A stretch of DNA of 44,481 nucleotides from Thermoplasmata archaeon (GTDB lineage Archaea > Thermoplasmatota > Thermoplasmata > Thermoplasmatales > Thermoplasmataceae). The stretch covers positions 1-44,481 of the forward strand of contig JAKAWY010000004.1 in assembly GCA_021816745.1 (NCBI GenBank), written 5' to 3'. Below the pieces are notes generated by a model, which was not told where the DNA came from, did no database searches, and worked only from the letters and a program-made list of their open reading frames with translations. Positions within the stretch are counted from its first letter, which is position 1, and each line of letters starts with the position of its first letter. Shown piece by piece: positions 1 through 9,237 of the stretch. The translations under genes were made by a program, and so were the position numbers.

Positions 1-813
1 ATGGCAAAAAGCAAGGGAGAGATCATGGATGATGCTGTGGAGAAGATCAGGCAGACAAGGCCCACTGCATTTGATCTCTTTAAAGCCATTGAATACATGA
101 AAGCAAATAACTTTGAAATGAGCGCAGCAGAAAGATACAGCCTCGAAGTCAGCGGAAGATGCAAGAAGATAGGGGAGTTTGGAGACGGGCTGATCCAGAA
201 CAATTCCAGAATCCTTACACACTGCAATGCAGGAGCACTTGCCGTTGTGGACTGGGGTACAGCGCTTGCCCCCATGAGGGTTGCAAAGGAGAAGGGAAAA
301 AATATCTTTGTTTTCGTGGATGAAACCAGGCCAAGGCTTCAGGGGGCCAGACTCACAGCATGGGAACTGGGCCAGGAAGGAATAGATCATGCAATTATTG
401 CAGACAACGCTGCAGGCCACTTCATGAAGAAAGGAGACGTGGATCTTGCCATTGTTGGAGCAGACAGAATATGTGCAAACGGCGACTTTGCCAATAAGAT
501 TGGTACATACGAGAAAGCAGTTCTTGCAAAAGAGAATAATATACCATTCTATGTGGCAGCCCCGGGAACAACCTTTGACTTCTCCCTGGAGAATGGGGAT
601 GGCATTCCGATTGAAGAGAGAGATCAGGACGAAGTGCTTGTCATAGGAAACACAAGATTAGGGCCGGTTAACAGCAAAGCCAGGAATCCAGCCTTCGATG
701 TCACACCTGCAAAATATGTGACCGCATTCATTACAGAATACGGAATTTTCAGGCCTGATAAACTCAATGAACTAAGGAAAATCATGAAGAACGATCTCTT
801 CATGAATCATTAA
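1..813 (+). CDS. mtnA: MtnA/eIF2B-like aldose-phosphate isomerase, 5' partial
   Basis: The protein matches the methylthioribose-1-phosphate isomerase family, related to eIF2B subunits and ribose-1,5-bisphosphate isomerase. Family motifs are RILTHCNAGALA (residues 70-81, with the conserved Cys) and GADRICANGD. The family interconverts an aldose 1-phosphate and a ketose 1-phosphate, in methionine salvage or in archaeal nucleoside degradation. Only 270 residues are present against roughly 320-370 in the family. The first visible residues align with the middle of the N-terminal domain, so the ATG at base 1 is probably internal and the true start lies outside the window. The choice between the methylthioribose and ribose-bisphosphate substrate is not settled by what is visible; the Cys-containing motif favours MtnA. 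Confidence 0.85.
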   Translation: MAKSKGEIMDDAVEKIRQTRPTAFDLFKAIEYMKANNFEMSAAERYSLEVSGRCKKIGEFGDGLIQNNSRILTHCNAGALAVVDWGTALAPMRVAKEKGKNIFVFVDETRPRLQGARLTAWELGQEGIDHAIIADNAAGHFMKKGDVDLAIVGADRICANGDFANKIGTYEKAVLAKENNIPFYVAAPGTTFDFSLENGDGIPIEERDQDEVLVIGNTRLGPVNSKARNPAFDVTPAKYVTAFITEYGIFRPDKLNELRKIMKNDLFMNH

Positions 814-845
814 TCTGGTATTATAAAGGGCAAAAAAATACAAAA

Positions 846-857
846 CATATTAATAAA
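846..857 (+). promoter_or_regulatory. TATA-like promoter of otsA
   Basis: An AT-rich element (catattaataaa) is centred about 25 bases before the otsA ATG at 876. That spacing implies transcription starting at or within a few bases of the start codon, that is, a leaderless mRNA. No GGTGA-type ribosome binding site precedes the ATG, which fits. Confidence 0.5.
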
Positions 858-875
858 ATAGCCCGATTTTCATTC

Positions 876-2204
876 ATGTCCATAATCATGTCCACCAGCA
901 GGGGGCCCCATTCATATGACAGGCTCAGGGATGTCCCGGTGAAGAGAGAAAATGTAGGTGGAGTTGCCACAGGGCTCAGAGGGATTATGGAAAGCATGGG
1001 GGGGAAATGGGTATGCTGGGGAGACGGCACCATGGACTCCCGTTTTCAGCATGAGGATATGGGAAAATATTCCATAGAAAGAGTTATGCTCTCACAAAGG
1101 GAGAAGAAGGGTTATTATGATGAATACAGCAATAGCGTCCTTTGGCCTCTTTTCCACTATTTCAGGGAAAAAATTGAATATGATTCCAGATCATACGAAC
1201 AATATGAATCTGTGAACAAGAAATTCGCCTCTGAGATTGCAAAGGTGTCCCAGGCAGGCGATATTATATGGATACATGACTACCAGCTTTCCCTGGTTCC
1301 CGGAATGCTCAGGGAAATGGGAATTCAGAACAAGATCATTTTTACCTGGCACATTCCGTGGGTTGCCAGCGAATTTTACTTCCTTTTACCTGAAAGGGAT
1401 CAGCTCATAAAGAGCATATCCCAGTCCGATTCCATAACATTCCACACCATGGACTATGCCCGTAATTTTATTTCATCTGTGGCAAGATCCACAGGCAGCA
1501 GTGATTCCGTCAAGAGCAGGGTTCATTCCATCCCCCTGGGAATTGACTACAGGAGGTTCAACCAGTACAGGAGAGATCATTCCCTCAGGAAAAAGCATGG
1601 GAAAAGCATCATATTTTCCATTGACAGGCTGGATTACTCCAAAGGTTTAGTTAACAGGGCACAGTCTATTGAATATTTCATCAGGAAATATCCTGAATAC
1701 AGGGAGAAATTTACATTTATCATGGTTGTCACCCCCAGCAGGTCCAATATCAGCGGATATGAGGATATCAAGGACAACCTGGAAATGAACATAGGAAGGA
1801 TAAACGGCCTGTACGGAAGCATAAACTGGATGCCCATAGTGTACATGTACAGGAGGCTTAGCCAGGGACAGCTTCTCAACTATTACTATAATGCTGATGT
1901 GGCCCTGATAACGCCACTGAAGGATGGCCTTAACCTTGTGGCAGAGGAGTTTGTGGCCACCACAGAGAGGGGTATACTGGTTATTTCTGAATTTGCAGGT
2001 GTTTCTGACTACCTTTCAGAATCAATCACGGTCAATCCCAACTCCACCATGGATATTGCGGACAAACTGAAACTTGCCCTGGACATGTCAGATGAGGAAA
2101 GAATGAAAAGGCTCAAGGTAATGAAGGAATTTATCATAAAGCATGATGACAGATGGTGGGCAAAGAAAGTTCTGGGAACACTGAAAGGCTCAAAGAGGCC
2201 ATAA
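876..2204 (+). CDS. otsA: Trehalose-6-phosphate synthase (GT20)
   Basis: This glycosyltransferase family 20 enzyme joins glucose from a nucleotide sugar to glucose 6-phosphate to make trehalose 6-phosphate. Visible signatures are RGPHSY (residues 9-14), GGVATGL (28-34), HDYQ (134-137), RLDYSKG (251-257, phosphate/nucleotide binding) and KDGLNLVAEEF near 346. The 442 residues are about normal for the catalytic domain. An alternative ATG lies at 888, but the TATA spacing favours 876. The gene overlaps otsB by about 50 bases, so the two are surely co-transcribed and make trehalose as a compatible solute or stress protectant. Confidence 0.93.
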   Translation: MSIIMSTSRGPHSYDRLRDVPVKRENVGGVATGLRGIMESMGGKWVCWGDGTMDSRFQHEDMGKYSIERVMLSQREKKGYYDEYSNSVLWPLFHYFREKIEYDSRSYEQYESVNKKFASEIAKVSQAGDIIWIHDYQLSLVPGMLREMGIQNKIIFTWHIPWVASEFYFLLPERDQLIKSISQSDSITFHTMDYARNFISSVARSTGSSDSVKSRVHSIPLGIDYRRFNQYRRDHSLRKKHGKSIIFSIDRLDYSKGLVNRAQSIEYFIRKYPEYREKFTFIMVVTPSRSNISGYEDIKDNLEMNIGRINGLYGSINWMPIVYMYRRLSQGQLLNYYYNADVALITPLKDGLNLVAEEFVATTERGILVISEFAGVSDYLSESITVNPNSTMDIADKLKLALDMSDEERMKRLKVMKEFIIKHDDRWWAKKVLGTLKGSKRP

Positions 2205-2890
2205 GTAAAAGGATTCCAGAGGGATCCCAGATATTCTTGGATTATGACGGCACCCTGGTTCCAATCGTGATAAATCCAGAGGAATGCTACGCCCCTGATT
2301 CACTTATAACATTATTGAAAAAGATCGCTTTGAAACATGATCTGTTCATTGTATCCGGTAGAAGCATGGAGGATCTCCGGATGTTCCTGGGAACCGATTT
2401 TAAAATGATAGCCATGCATGGTGCACTGGCACAGATTGACGGAAAGGTGCTTGAACTGGCCCCCGGATATGGGAAGTATATTGAAAAGTGCAGGGAGATC
2501 CAGTCCATGAAACTTGAAAAGAAGTACAGTGGACTCAGGGTATATCCCAAGGGTGGTGGAATCCTGTTTCATCTTGGACTTGTAAAACCTGAAAAAAGGG
2601 GAGAGATCATCGAAGAGGTGGATAAGATATCCATGGACAATGAGATGGAAGTATATCATGGAAAGGAGGTGGTGGAGATCAAAATTCCAGGAGTGAATAA
2701 GGGCCTGGCCATCCAACACTTCAGGAATGGTAGACCATGCCTGATTGCAGGTGATGAGGGGACAGATGAGATGGCTTTCGGATCATGCCCTGACTGCCTA
2801 AGCGTTCATGTGGGTAATTCCACCACAAAGGCAGAATTCAGCGTTGAAGATGTAAACACTTTTCTTTCAGTTCTTGAATCCCTGGTTTAA
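2153..2890 (+). CDS. otsB: Trehalose-6-phosphate phosphatase (HAD)
   Basis: This HAD-superfamily phosphatase completes trehalose synthesis by removing the phosphate from trehalose 6-phosphate. It has the nucleophile motif DYDGT (residues 30-34), the second motif SGRS (68-71) and a GDEGTDEMAF motif with the metal-binding acids near residue 201. Its length of 245 residues is typical. The ATG at 2153 and a GTG right after it both lie inside the 3' end of otsA, and no later start codon precedes the first HAD motif. The long overlap is therefore real and suggests translational coupling. The stop codon overlaps the end of the convergent nitrilase gene. Confidence 0.92.
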   Translation: MVGKESSGNTERLKEAISKRIPEGSQIFLDYDGTLVPIVINPEECYAPDSLITLLKKIALKHDLFIVSGRSMEDLRMFLGTDFKMIAMHGALAQIDGKVLELAPGYGKYIEKCREIQSMKLEKKYSGLRVYPKGGGILFHLGLVKPEKRGEIIEEVDKISMDNEMEVYHGKEVVEIKIPGVNKGLAIQHFRNGRPCLIAGDEGTDEMAFGSCPDCLSVHVGNSTTKAEFSVEDVNTFLSVLESLV

Positions 2891-3690
2891 AATCCATTTA
2901 AACCGTACAGATCTCTTCTTCTGTGGTTGATGACACCCATGGATTCCCTGTATTCCAATACTCTTTTCATGGAAAGATCAGCAGAAATGGATGCAGGATC
3001 GTCACCTGCCTCCTGAAGGATCTCCCCGTCAGGGGCAATAATCATTGAATGGCCGGTGAATTCAGGCCCGCACTGTGCAGAGGCCACCACATACGTTCCG
3101 TTCTCCATGGCCCTGGCCGCGAGAAGTGTTTTCCAGGTGTGATACTTGAGGTTGCCCGCATAAAAACCGGCCATTACATACTGCACCATGGAACCCTGCA
3201 AGGCCAGCAATCTTGAAAGCTCTGGAAATCTTATGTCATAGCAGATCTCGATTCCAGAAGGCACACCTGCCATTAATACAGGTTCAGGGAATTTTTCTCC
3301 CTGCTGGTGAAGCAGTGATTCCCTGTAAGAACCTGCATCAAAAAGGTGCAGTTTTGCATAATGTGCACCTATGAGGCCCTGGTTGTTTATGTATACGGAT
3401 GAATTGTAAGGTTTAACTGCGCTTTTTTCTATGAAATTGACCAATGTGCACCTGTTGTTCTTCTTAGAAGCATCGCGAATCTCTTTCAAAAAGCTCCCGT
3501 CCAGATCCTGGGCACTTCCAATGTACTCTTCAGCGCGGGAATAATCGGGATGAAGCATGGAATATTCCGGGAATACACACATTTCTGCATTCCCTGATTT
3601 TCCGATCTGATCTGTTATTATGGAAAGATTCTCATCTATGTCATCAGTGGACTGCATCTGGAATACTGAGACTTTCAAAGAATCCTTCAT
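2887..3690 (-). CDS. Carbon-nitrogen hydrolase (nitrilase superfamily)
   Basis: The protein has the nitrilase-superfamily triad: Glu42 in FPEYS, Lys113 in KLHLFD and Cys150 in GIEICYDIRFPE. The family hydrolyses amide or nitrile C-N bonds. The pattern is closest to the Nit1/Nit2 or omega-amidase-like branch, which repairs or clears deaminated amino-acid derivatives, but the substrate cannot be read from sequence. At 267 residues it is a full single-domain enzyme. It follows top6A by seven bases on the same strand, so it may be co-transcribed with the topoisomerase genes, with no evident functional link. Confidence 0.85.
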   Translation of the reverse strand: MKDSLKVSVFQMQSTDDIDENLSIITDQIGKSGNAEMCVFPEYSMLHPDYSRAEEYIGSAQDLDGSFLKEIRDASKKNNRCTLVNFIEKSAVKPYNSSVYINNQGLIGAHYAKLHLFDAGSYRESLLHQQGEKFPEPVLMAGVPSGIEICYDIRFPELSRLLALQGSMVQYVMAGFYAGNLKYHTWKTLLAARAMENGTYVVASAQCGPEFTGHSMIIAPDGEILQEAGDDPASISADLSMKRVLEYRESMGVINHRRRDLYGLNGF

Positions 3691-3697
3691 ATATACA

Positions 3698-4780
3698 TCA
3701 ATACCTCATGTTCAACTTGTCCGGCAGATAAGTGTCGGTGACAAAGTTTAGGCCATACTTTGCCAGGGCCTGCTGCTCAGCTTTCTTTCCAATCTTCAGC
3801 ATGGTTTCGATCTCATTCTTCCAGAATTCAGTCATGAATCTGGGATCCTGAAGTTCTGCATTCAAGGCAGATATGTCCTGATCCGTCAGGCTGTCGGTGG
3901 GAAGATCGTACTGGAGTATGTCAGTTGCCGTGATCCCCAGGAATTCTGCAGTGGGCACTGCGAGCCAGTCAGAAATGTGTGCTGTTTTTATGGCCCCATA
4001 GGCAATGGATGCAAAGATCCTGAAAGACCATGGATCACCATCTGTAAACACATACACCGGAATCCCCATTTCCTGGTTCATTCTTTTCAGGAGCCTTCTG
4101 GTACTTCTGGCCGGCTGCCCTTTAAGGTGCACAAGTATAGCCCTGGAATCCTCATCAAACCTGTTTTCCACAAGCCTGTCAAACATACCTCCCGTCTCCA
4201 TGGCCACAATCATGTCTGCATCATGGGAGATGAGGTGAAGTTTTTCCTCCTCCACGTTGTATGGAATTGTGTATCCTGAATCTCCAACGTCATCCCTGCA
4301 GTTGATCCTCTTGAATTCCCCCTTCCTGTTCTTCTCTTCCAGGGTGATGTTTCCTATGATGCTGGCCCCGTTTTCCTCAGGCCTGAGGTGAAAGTCCTCC
4401 CTCATAAGTGTGGTCATGACCTCCATGTCCTCCACTAAAAGGTTTGATTCCTCCTGTGCGTGGAACTTGTAATCTTTCCACCCCTCTGAAATGTAGTACA
4501 TTTCCCTTAAGGTGGATGATTTTGACTCCTTCAGCATTTCTGTGATAAACTGGATGGAATACAGCATCCTGGCCATGAACTGGGCCCCGTCCATTTTCTT
4601 GGCATTCCTTCTGACTTCCTGATCTCCATACTTCCATACGCCCAGCAGAGGATCAAGCACGATATTCTCCCTGATTCTGGCCTTCATCCCAAGCTCAGGG
4701 ATCTCCCCCTGGGATATCTGGTCGTATATGATTTTGGCAATTCTTTTCATTTCATCTTCAGTATCATTCCTCTGACTCAT
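3698..4780 (-). CDS. top6A: DNA topoisomerase VI subunit A (Spo11-like)
   Basis: This is the DNA-cleaving subunit of the type IIB topoisomerase. The paired tyrosines in REMYYIS (about residues 95-96) include the active-site Tyr of the winged-helix domain. The Toprim domain shows its metal-binding acids in [12 protein letters not shown] and in DGDPWSF. The length of about 360 residues is typical. I chose the ATG at 4780 over an upstream in-frame TTG at 4789 and a later ATG at 4750. It overlaps the end of top6B by 17 bases, giving the usual B-then-A order. The complex relaxes and decatenates DNA with ATP. Confidence 0.95.
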   Translation of the reverse strand: MSQRNDTEDEMKRIAKIIYDQISQGEIPELGMKARIRENIVLDPLLGVWKYGDQEVRRNAKKMDGAQFMARMLYSIQFITEMLKESKSSTLREMYYISEGWKDYKFHAQEESNLLVEDMEVMTTLMREDFHLRPEENGASIIGNITLEEKNRKGEFKRINCRDDVGDSGYTIPYNVEEEKLHLISHDADMIVAMETGGMFDRLVENRFDEDSRAILVHLKGQPARSTRRLLKRMNQEMGIPVYVFTDGDPWSFRIFASIAYGAIKTAHISDWLAVPTAEFLGITATDILQYDLPTDSLTDQDISALNAELQDPRFMTEFWKNEIETMLKIGKKAEQQALAKYGLNFVTDTYLPDKLNMRY

Positions 4781-6608
4781 AGGTTTCAACCCCCTTCAAT
4801 CCCCAGTCTGATGGCAGTTCTTCCGCACCCTGCACCAGCACCGGGTTAATTCCCGTGAAATAGTATTCTGCTTCCATGCCCTGTTCCAATGGTTCATCAT
4901 GTTTGTATGTGAATGTCTCTGACATATCCAGTCCCTCGATCTTGAGATCTGTTTCTTTCTCCCCAAAAATCACTTTCAGGTTCATGGATATGGGGCTCAT
5001 GGTGTAGTTTATCACTTCAGTGACTGAATATTTCTTTCCATTCTCCTCTTTTATGGATTCCCTGACAAAGACCACGTTGGCAATCTTGCTGATTACCACC
5101 CTGCAGTCTGGTATCTCCAGGGAAAGTATTTCACTGCTCTTTTTTGCAATTTCCGGTATCACGGTACTGACAAGCTGGAATTTTTCACCCATTCTCTTGT
5201 TCCTGTCTGCCCTGCTGTTAAACTTCCTGAGCTGCTTGAGCTCCATCTTTATAGCTGACTTGACCGCCTCAGTGATCTCATCCACCGGGGCAATAGCCTC
5301 CTTGGATTCTGAGGTATAAGGAAGCCTTGGTCCGTATACATGCACCATGATTATGGCTGGTCCATATGGTACACCCTTTCCCTGTTTCTGCTCAAACCCG
5401 AACTGCCTCCAGTCCAGTTCACTAATAGCTTTTGTAATGGCGCATGATCCAGGGTGGAACAGCAGTGGAACCTTGTTTGCATACCTGAGCACCTGAATTG
5501 TCTCATCGGATGGGAGTGCACCCCCATATACCATCCCCGTCTCCACTGAGAAGGGATTTCCCTTGTATATGGCGACCCTGCCAGAAACTGGCTTGCCATA
5601 GAAGGATGGCTTATGTTCCCCGTAAACGGACAGCATTCCTGTACGTATGAAGTGTTCAGTGATAGGTGAGAGTGATTCTGCAGAAGGCGGCATGAGTTTC
5701 GTTTTCATGATGCCTGAGATGATCTTTTCCGCGATTTGCTTTTCAACCCTGGAGGGTGGAGTTGATGGATCAACTTCAGCATTTTTCAGTATTTCCAGAG
5801 CTGTGGACTTGCTCACCCTTGAAAAGGAGGATGATAAAAGTGATTCCAGTGAATCCTCTTTGCTTTCCCTGCATATGGAAAGAATGTCTCCTATCTCAAC
5901 ACCATAGGGATGTGGTTTCGTTGCTTTTGGAGGCTTGGATGGTTCATCGATGCTTTTCTCGAAGATTGTCTTTTTTCCCTCAGGATCTGTGAATGAAATT
6001 TTTGCATTGGGATTCACCACTGCCAGTTCCCTGAGGTATTCCCCGATGGACTGTTTTCCGGAGATGAATCTACCCTTTGCCCTGATGCGAATCTCTGTTC
6101 CTGATGGTTTTTCCCAGATGACAGGATCCTCGCTGTGCACATGGGCAGTATTGTTTTTAACGTCAATTCCAAGGACAAACCGATATGCCACCGCATCCTC
6201 CGGCCTCCTTGTAGTAATAACGCTGGGTTCCCCGGAGGTACTCTGTCCATAGAGGATAGCTGCGGTGATACCGATACCCTGCTGGCCCCTGGACTGTTTC
6301 AGCACGTGAAACCTTGAACCATAGAGAAGTTGCCCGAACACCCTGGGAACCACAGTTCTCTCTATCCCGGGACCATTATCCAGAACGGCCACTTCATACA
6401 TATCTTCCTTCAGTAGTGTAATTCCCACTGAAATTTCTGGAATTATTCCATGCTCTTCGCATGCATCCAGGGAGTTGTCCACGGCCTCCTTTACCATCAT
6501 AAAAAGTGATTTCTGCAGGGAATCAAAACCAAGCATATGTCTGTTCTTCTCGAAGAACTCTGACACAGAAACCTGCCTGTAACTGTCAGTTTCAGCTTTC
6601 TTGGGCAT
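4764..6608 (-). CDS. top6B: DNA topoisomerase VI subunit B (GHKL ATPase)
   Basis: This is the ATPase subunit of topoisomerase VI. GHKL motifs are clear: EAVDNSLDACEE with the Mg-binding Asn at residue 45, the DNGPGI motif and SRGQQGIG. They are followed by the helix-two-turn-helix and transducer regions. The 614 residues lack the extra C-terminal domain of some homologues. The ATG at 6608 is preferred to a GTG at 6617, because a TATA-like element lies 24-30 bases upstream of it. Topoisomerase VI is reported absent from classical Thermoplasmatales, so its presence matters for placing the organism. Confidence 0.95.
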   Translation of the reverse strand: MPKKAETDSYRQVSVSEFFEKNRHMLGFDSLQKSLFMMVKEAVDNSLDACEEHGIIPEISVGITLLKEDMYEVAVLDNGPGIERTVVPRVFGQLLYGSRFHVLKQSRGQQGIGITAAILYGQSTSGEPSVITTRRPEDAVAYRFVLGIDVKNNTAHVHSEDPVIWEKPSGTEIRIRAKGRFISGKQSIGEYLRELAVVNPNAKISFTDPEGKKTIFEKSIDEPSKPPKATKPHPYGVEIGDILSICRESKEDSLESLLSSSFSRVSKSTALEILKNAEVDPSTPPSRVEKQIAEKIISGIMKTKLMPPSAESLSPITEHFIRTGMLSVYGEHKPSFYGKPVSGRVAIYKGNPFSVETGMVYGGALPSDETIQVLRYANKVPLLFHPGSCAITKAISELDWRQFGFEQKQGKGVPYGPAIIMVHVYGPRLPYTSESKEAIAPVDEITEAVKSAIKMELKQLRKFNSRADRNKRMGEKFQLVSTVIPEIAKKSSEILSLEIPDCRVVISKIANVVFVRESIKEENGKKYSVTEVINYTMSPISMNLKVIFGEKETDLKIEGLDMSETFTYKHDEPLEQGMEAEYYFTGINPVLVQGAEELPSDWGLKGVETYESEE

Positions 6609-6627
6609 ATTAACCACATGGGTAATT

Positions 6628-6640
6628 GCTTAAATTAATT
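6628..6640 (-). promoter_or_regulatory. TATA-like promoter of top6B
   Basis: Read on the - strand the sequence is aattaatttaagc, centred about 26 bases before the ATG at 6608. This fits a leaderless topoisomerase VI transcript. The 280-base gap to eL44 therefore holds divergent promoters; I see no gene in it. Confidence 0.5.
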
Positions 6641-6816
6641 GTGCTTACTTGCCATGTTTGCCTGATTGAGTAAATTGATTGAAACAGATATAAGTGAAGA
6701 ATGAACTCCCAAAAAAATTGATAATGTTCATTATTCCCTTTATGATGCCTTTGAGTATTTCAACCGGCATTTGAAAAACCAAAAATGCACAGTGCCGGGA
6801 ATATGCACCATATCTG

Positions 6817-6832
6817 CATAAATACTTATATG
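6817..6832 (+). promoter_or_regulatory. TATA-like promoter of the eL44 operon
   Basis: The stretch cataaatacttatatg offers one or two overlapping TATA boxes. The expected start of transcription is near 6850, leaving a leader of about 40 bases that contains the ribosome binding site used at 6889. Confidence 0.45.
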
Positions 6833-6888
6833 GAAACTAAATACTGGATAATCCAAAGCATAAATGCTGCGAGAACAAGGTGAAAACA

Positions 6889-7173
6889 TTGAAGATCCCG
6901 AAGAACATCAACATGTATTGCAAATATTGCAAGGAACATACCGATCACGAGGTAGAGCGTGTGAGGAAGAAAAAGGCCAGCGAGTTAAAGGCAGGTCAGA
7001 GAAGATTCAGGAGAGTCACCTCTGGTTTTGGAGGTTTCCCCAGGCCTAAATTTGAGGGCAGAGAAAAACCAACCAAGAGAGTATCAATCAGATTCAGATG
7101 CAAAAAATGCAAGAAGGCTATTACAAGGCCAACCCAGAGGGCCAAGAAATTTGAGATAGTGGAGGCAAGATAA
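6889..7173 (+). CDS. rpl44e: Ribosomal protein eL44
   Basis: This is the zinc-binding large-subunit protein eL44, which lies near the E site. Two CxxC pairs are visible (CKYCKEH near the N-terminus and CKKCKK near the C-terminus). The reading frame is open from a GTG at 6880, but I assign the TTG at 6889. It gives the family N-terminus (MKIPKN) and is preceded at proper spacing by the ribosome binding site AAGGTGA (6876-6882), which would otherwise overlap the GTG. The stop codon overlaps the eS27 start by one base. Confidence 0.93.
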   Translation: MKIPKNINMYCKYCKEHTDHEVERVRKKKASELKAGQRRFRRVTSGFGGFPRPKFEGREKPTKRVSIRFRCKKCKKAITRPTQRAKKFEIVEAR

Positions 7174-7373
7174 TGGCAGAAGAGAAAGTCATGAAGAAAC
7201 TTAAAGGCCAGACCAACAGATTCATAAAAATTAAGTGCTCCGACTGTGGGAATGAACAGATTACCTACACCAGAGCATCCAGCGTAGTCACCTGCCATAT
7301 ATGCGGTGGCGAACTGGCAAAACCCACTGGTGGAATCATAGCCACCTCCGCAGAGATTGTGGAAGAATATTGA
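7173..7373 (+). CDS. rps27e: Ribosomal protein eS27
   Basis: This 66-residue small-subunit protein has a C4 zinc finger (CSDCGN, then CHICGG). Its stop codon TGA overlaps the ATG of the aIF2-alpha gene by one base. The order eL44, eS27, aIF2-alpha, Nop10, PAC2-family protein is a classic conserved archaeal translation operon. Confidence 0.96.
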   Translation: MAEEKVMKKLKGQTNRFIKIKCSDCGNEQITYTRASSVVTCHICGGELAKPTGGIIATSAEIVEEY

Positions 7374-8149
7374 TGAAAAACGAAAGACCTGTGCCTGAAG
7401 AGGGCGACCTTGTGGTCGTTACCATTACGCGATTGGACAAGTTCAGTGCACAGGTTAGGCTGGATGAATTCCCTGACGTTAATGGATACATACATATTTC
7501 TGAGGTTGCCAACGGATGGGTCAGGCTTATCAGGGATCATCTCAAGGAAGGCCAGAAAACCGTCTGCAAAGTGCTCCAGATAGATCCCAGGAAGAATTCA
7601 GTGGAACTTTCCCTGAAGAGAGTAAATGAGCACCAGAAACGTGACAAGATATCAGAATGGAAAAATGACCAGAAAGCAGTCAAGCTTATGGAAATTGTGG
7701 CTCAGTCCCTGAAAAAAACCGTGGATGTATGCATGGAAGAGTTCGGGCTTGAACTCATAGAGAAATATGGGAGCATCTATGGAGCTTTTGAAGAGGCTGC
7801 CAGTGAAGAAAATGAATTTATGAAGGGTACCCGCGCCAAGTGGAGAACCACTTTTATCAAGATTGCAATGCAGAACGTTTCCTCACCCTACGTGAAGATC
7901 GGTGGGGAAATAGAGATGTCATCCATGGCCCCCAATGGCATTGACATGATCAAGGAAAGCCTCAGCGTTGGAACTGGTGAAGGAGTTACACTCCAGTATT
8001 CCGGAGCCCCGAAATACCTTATTACAGTTAAAAGCAGGGATTTCAAGATTGCTGAAGATATACTAAAGACTTCCACTGGAAACATTTCAGACGCCTGCAA
8101 GAAGAATGGAGTGTCATTTAAATTCACAAGGGAAAATAGGGAAAAATGA
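7373..8149 (+). CDS. Translation initiation factor aIF2 subunit alpha
   Basis: This is the alpha subunit of the heterotrimeric factor that delivers initiator tRNA to the ribosome. The N-terminal S1/OB fold (residues about 8-85) contains GYIHISEV and the VELSLKRVN end of the S1 domain. A helical domain and an alpha-beta C-terminal domain follow. The frame is open from further upstream, but the ATG at 7373, overlapping the eS27 stop, gives the family N-terminus and the usual length (258 residues). The eukaryotic regulatory serine loop is replaced here by an ISEVANG loop, as in other archaea. Confidence 0.95.
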   Translation: MKNERPVPEEGDLVVVTITRLDKFSAQVRLDEFPDVNGYIHISEVANGWVRLIRDHLKEGQKTVCKVLQIDPRKNSVELSLKRVNEHQKRDKISEWKNDQKAVKLMEIVAQSLKKTVDVCMEEFGLELIEKYGSIYGAFEEAASEENEFMKGTRAKWRTTFIKIAMQNVSSPYVKIGGEIEMSSMAPNGIDMIKESLSVGTGEGVTLQYSGAPKYLITVKSRDFKIAEDILKTSTGNISDACKKNGVSFKFTRENREK

Positions 8150-8160
8150 AAGGAAGTATT

Positions 8161-8325
8161 ATGAAGTGCAGGACATGTGGTTCTTATACCCTCCATGCAA
8201 AATGTCCTGGCTGCGGGAATGAAACATCTATCGCCGGCCCAATGAAGTACTCAACCACAGACAGATTCCAGGGATTCAGGCTGAGGGAACTGGAGAAAGA
8301 TTTAGATGGAAAAAATTCAGATTAA
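8161..8325 (+). CDS. nop10: H/ACA RNP protein Nop10
   Basis: This 54-residue protein has the zinc ribbon CRTCGSYTLHAKCPGCG. Nop10 stabilises Cbf5 in the H/ACA guide-RNA machine that makes pseudouridine in rRNA. An in-frame ATG at 8146 overlaps the aIF2-alpha stop as ATGA. The ATG at 8161 is better, because AGGAAG (8151-8156) sits in ribosome-binding position and the product then begins MKCR like its relatives. The end overlaps the next gene by 20 bases. Its partner Cbf5 is encoded in this window at 11847-12896. Confidence 0.93.
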   Translation: MKCRTCGSYTLHAKCPGCGNETSIAGPMKYSTTDRFQGFRLRELEKDLDGKNSD

Positions 8326-9064
8326 GAAATACATGGAAATCGGGAAGGAGAATAAACCCATACTTATATGTGGCCTCCCCGGAATTGGAAATATTGGCAG
8401 GCTTGCTGCAGATTATATTATAGATAAATTCAACATGGAGAAGGTGTGCGACATCTATTCCACATATCTTCCTGCACAGGTTTTTGTGTCTTCGGAAAGT
8501 GTTGTGTCACTGCCCAAGAATTCACTTTATTTCAAGAAACTTTCAAAAACAAGATCCATACTGATATTCACAGGGGATTTTCAGGGAACAACCACAGAGG
8601 GGCAGTATGAGATATCTGAGACAGTACTGAAACTTGCCACTTCCATGGGTGTAAAGGAAGTTTTCACACTGGGAGGATACGGTGTGGGAAAGATACTGGA
8701 ATCACCCAGAATAATAGGGGCTGTTTCAGACCTTAAAATGAAAAAGAAGCTTGAAGCAAAAGGCATCATCTTTTCAGAAAACGAACCGGGAGGAGGCATC
8801 ATAGGTTCTGCCGGGCTAATTCTTGGAATGGCAGGGGAATTCTTCGGAATGGATGCAGCGTGCCTGATGGGAGAGACACCGGGTTTCTTCACCGATCCAA
8901 AAGGATCCATAGAACTGATAAAGGCACTTTCAAAGATAATCAAATTTTCAATCAAACTGGAAGATCTTGAGGAAAGGGCCAGAAGCATCGAGCAGATTAC
9001 AGACAAGATGCACATGGAAGGCCAGGGAAAAGAGCAGAAAGAAGATCTCGGATATTTCGTTTAA
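8306..9064 (+). CDS. PAC2-family protein (proteasome assembly chaperone-like)
   Basis: The protein belongs to the archaeal PAC2 family (the COG2047 type), related to eukaryotic proteasome assembly chaperone 2. Glycine-rich motifs ICGLPGIGNIG (residues 21-31), LGGYGVGKILE and PGGGIIGSAGLILG are typical. The family's biochemical role in archaea is unproven; a chaperone-like or binding role is inferred. The 252 residues include a short helical C-terminal tail rich in Glu and Lys. The start at 8306 lies inside Nop10, and the pairing with the Nop10/aIF2-alpha operon is conserved across archaea. Confidence 0.85.
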   Translation: MEKIQIKKYMEIGKENKPILICGLPGIGNIGRLAADYIIDKFNMEKVCDIYSTYLPAQVFVSSESVVSLPKNSLYFKKLSKTRSILIFTGDFQGTTTEGQYEISETVLKLATSMGVKEVFTLGGYGVGKILESPRIIGAVSDLKMKKKLEAKGIIFSENEPGGGIIGSAGLILGMAGEFFGMDAACLMGETPGFFTDPKGSIELIKALSKIIKFSIKLEDLEERARSIEQITDKMHMEGQGKEQKEDLGYFV

Positions 9065-9237
9065 TCGAAATATACAATTTTTTACCATATTTATAGGGCA
9101 TATTTTTCAATAACAGAGTATAGGGATGATATGAATCCCAATAAGTTTAATTCGAATTGCAACAGGTTTATATCTTAATGAGAATCCATAAAAAAGAATG
9201 GTTCAGAATTGTTAAACCGGACCTCAAAACATACATA

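Noticed and set aside
2312-2719. Antisense frames within otsB
   Set aside because: They lie entirely over a gene with clear HAD motifs and show no domain.
6880-6888. GTG 6880 as the eL44 start
   Set aside because: The ribosome binding site AAGGTGA overlaps it; TTG 6889 has proper spacing and the family N-terminus.
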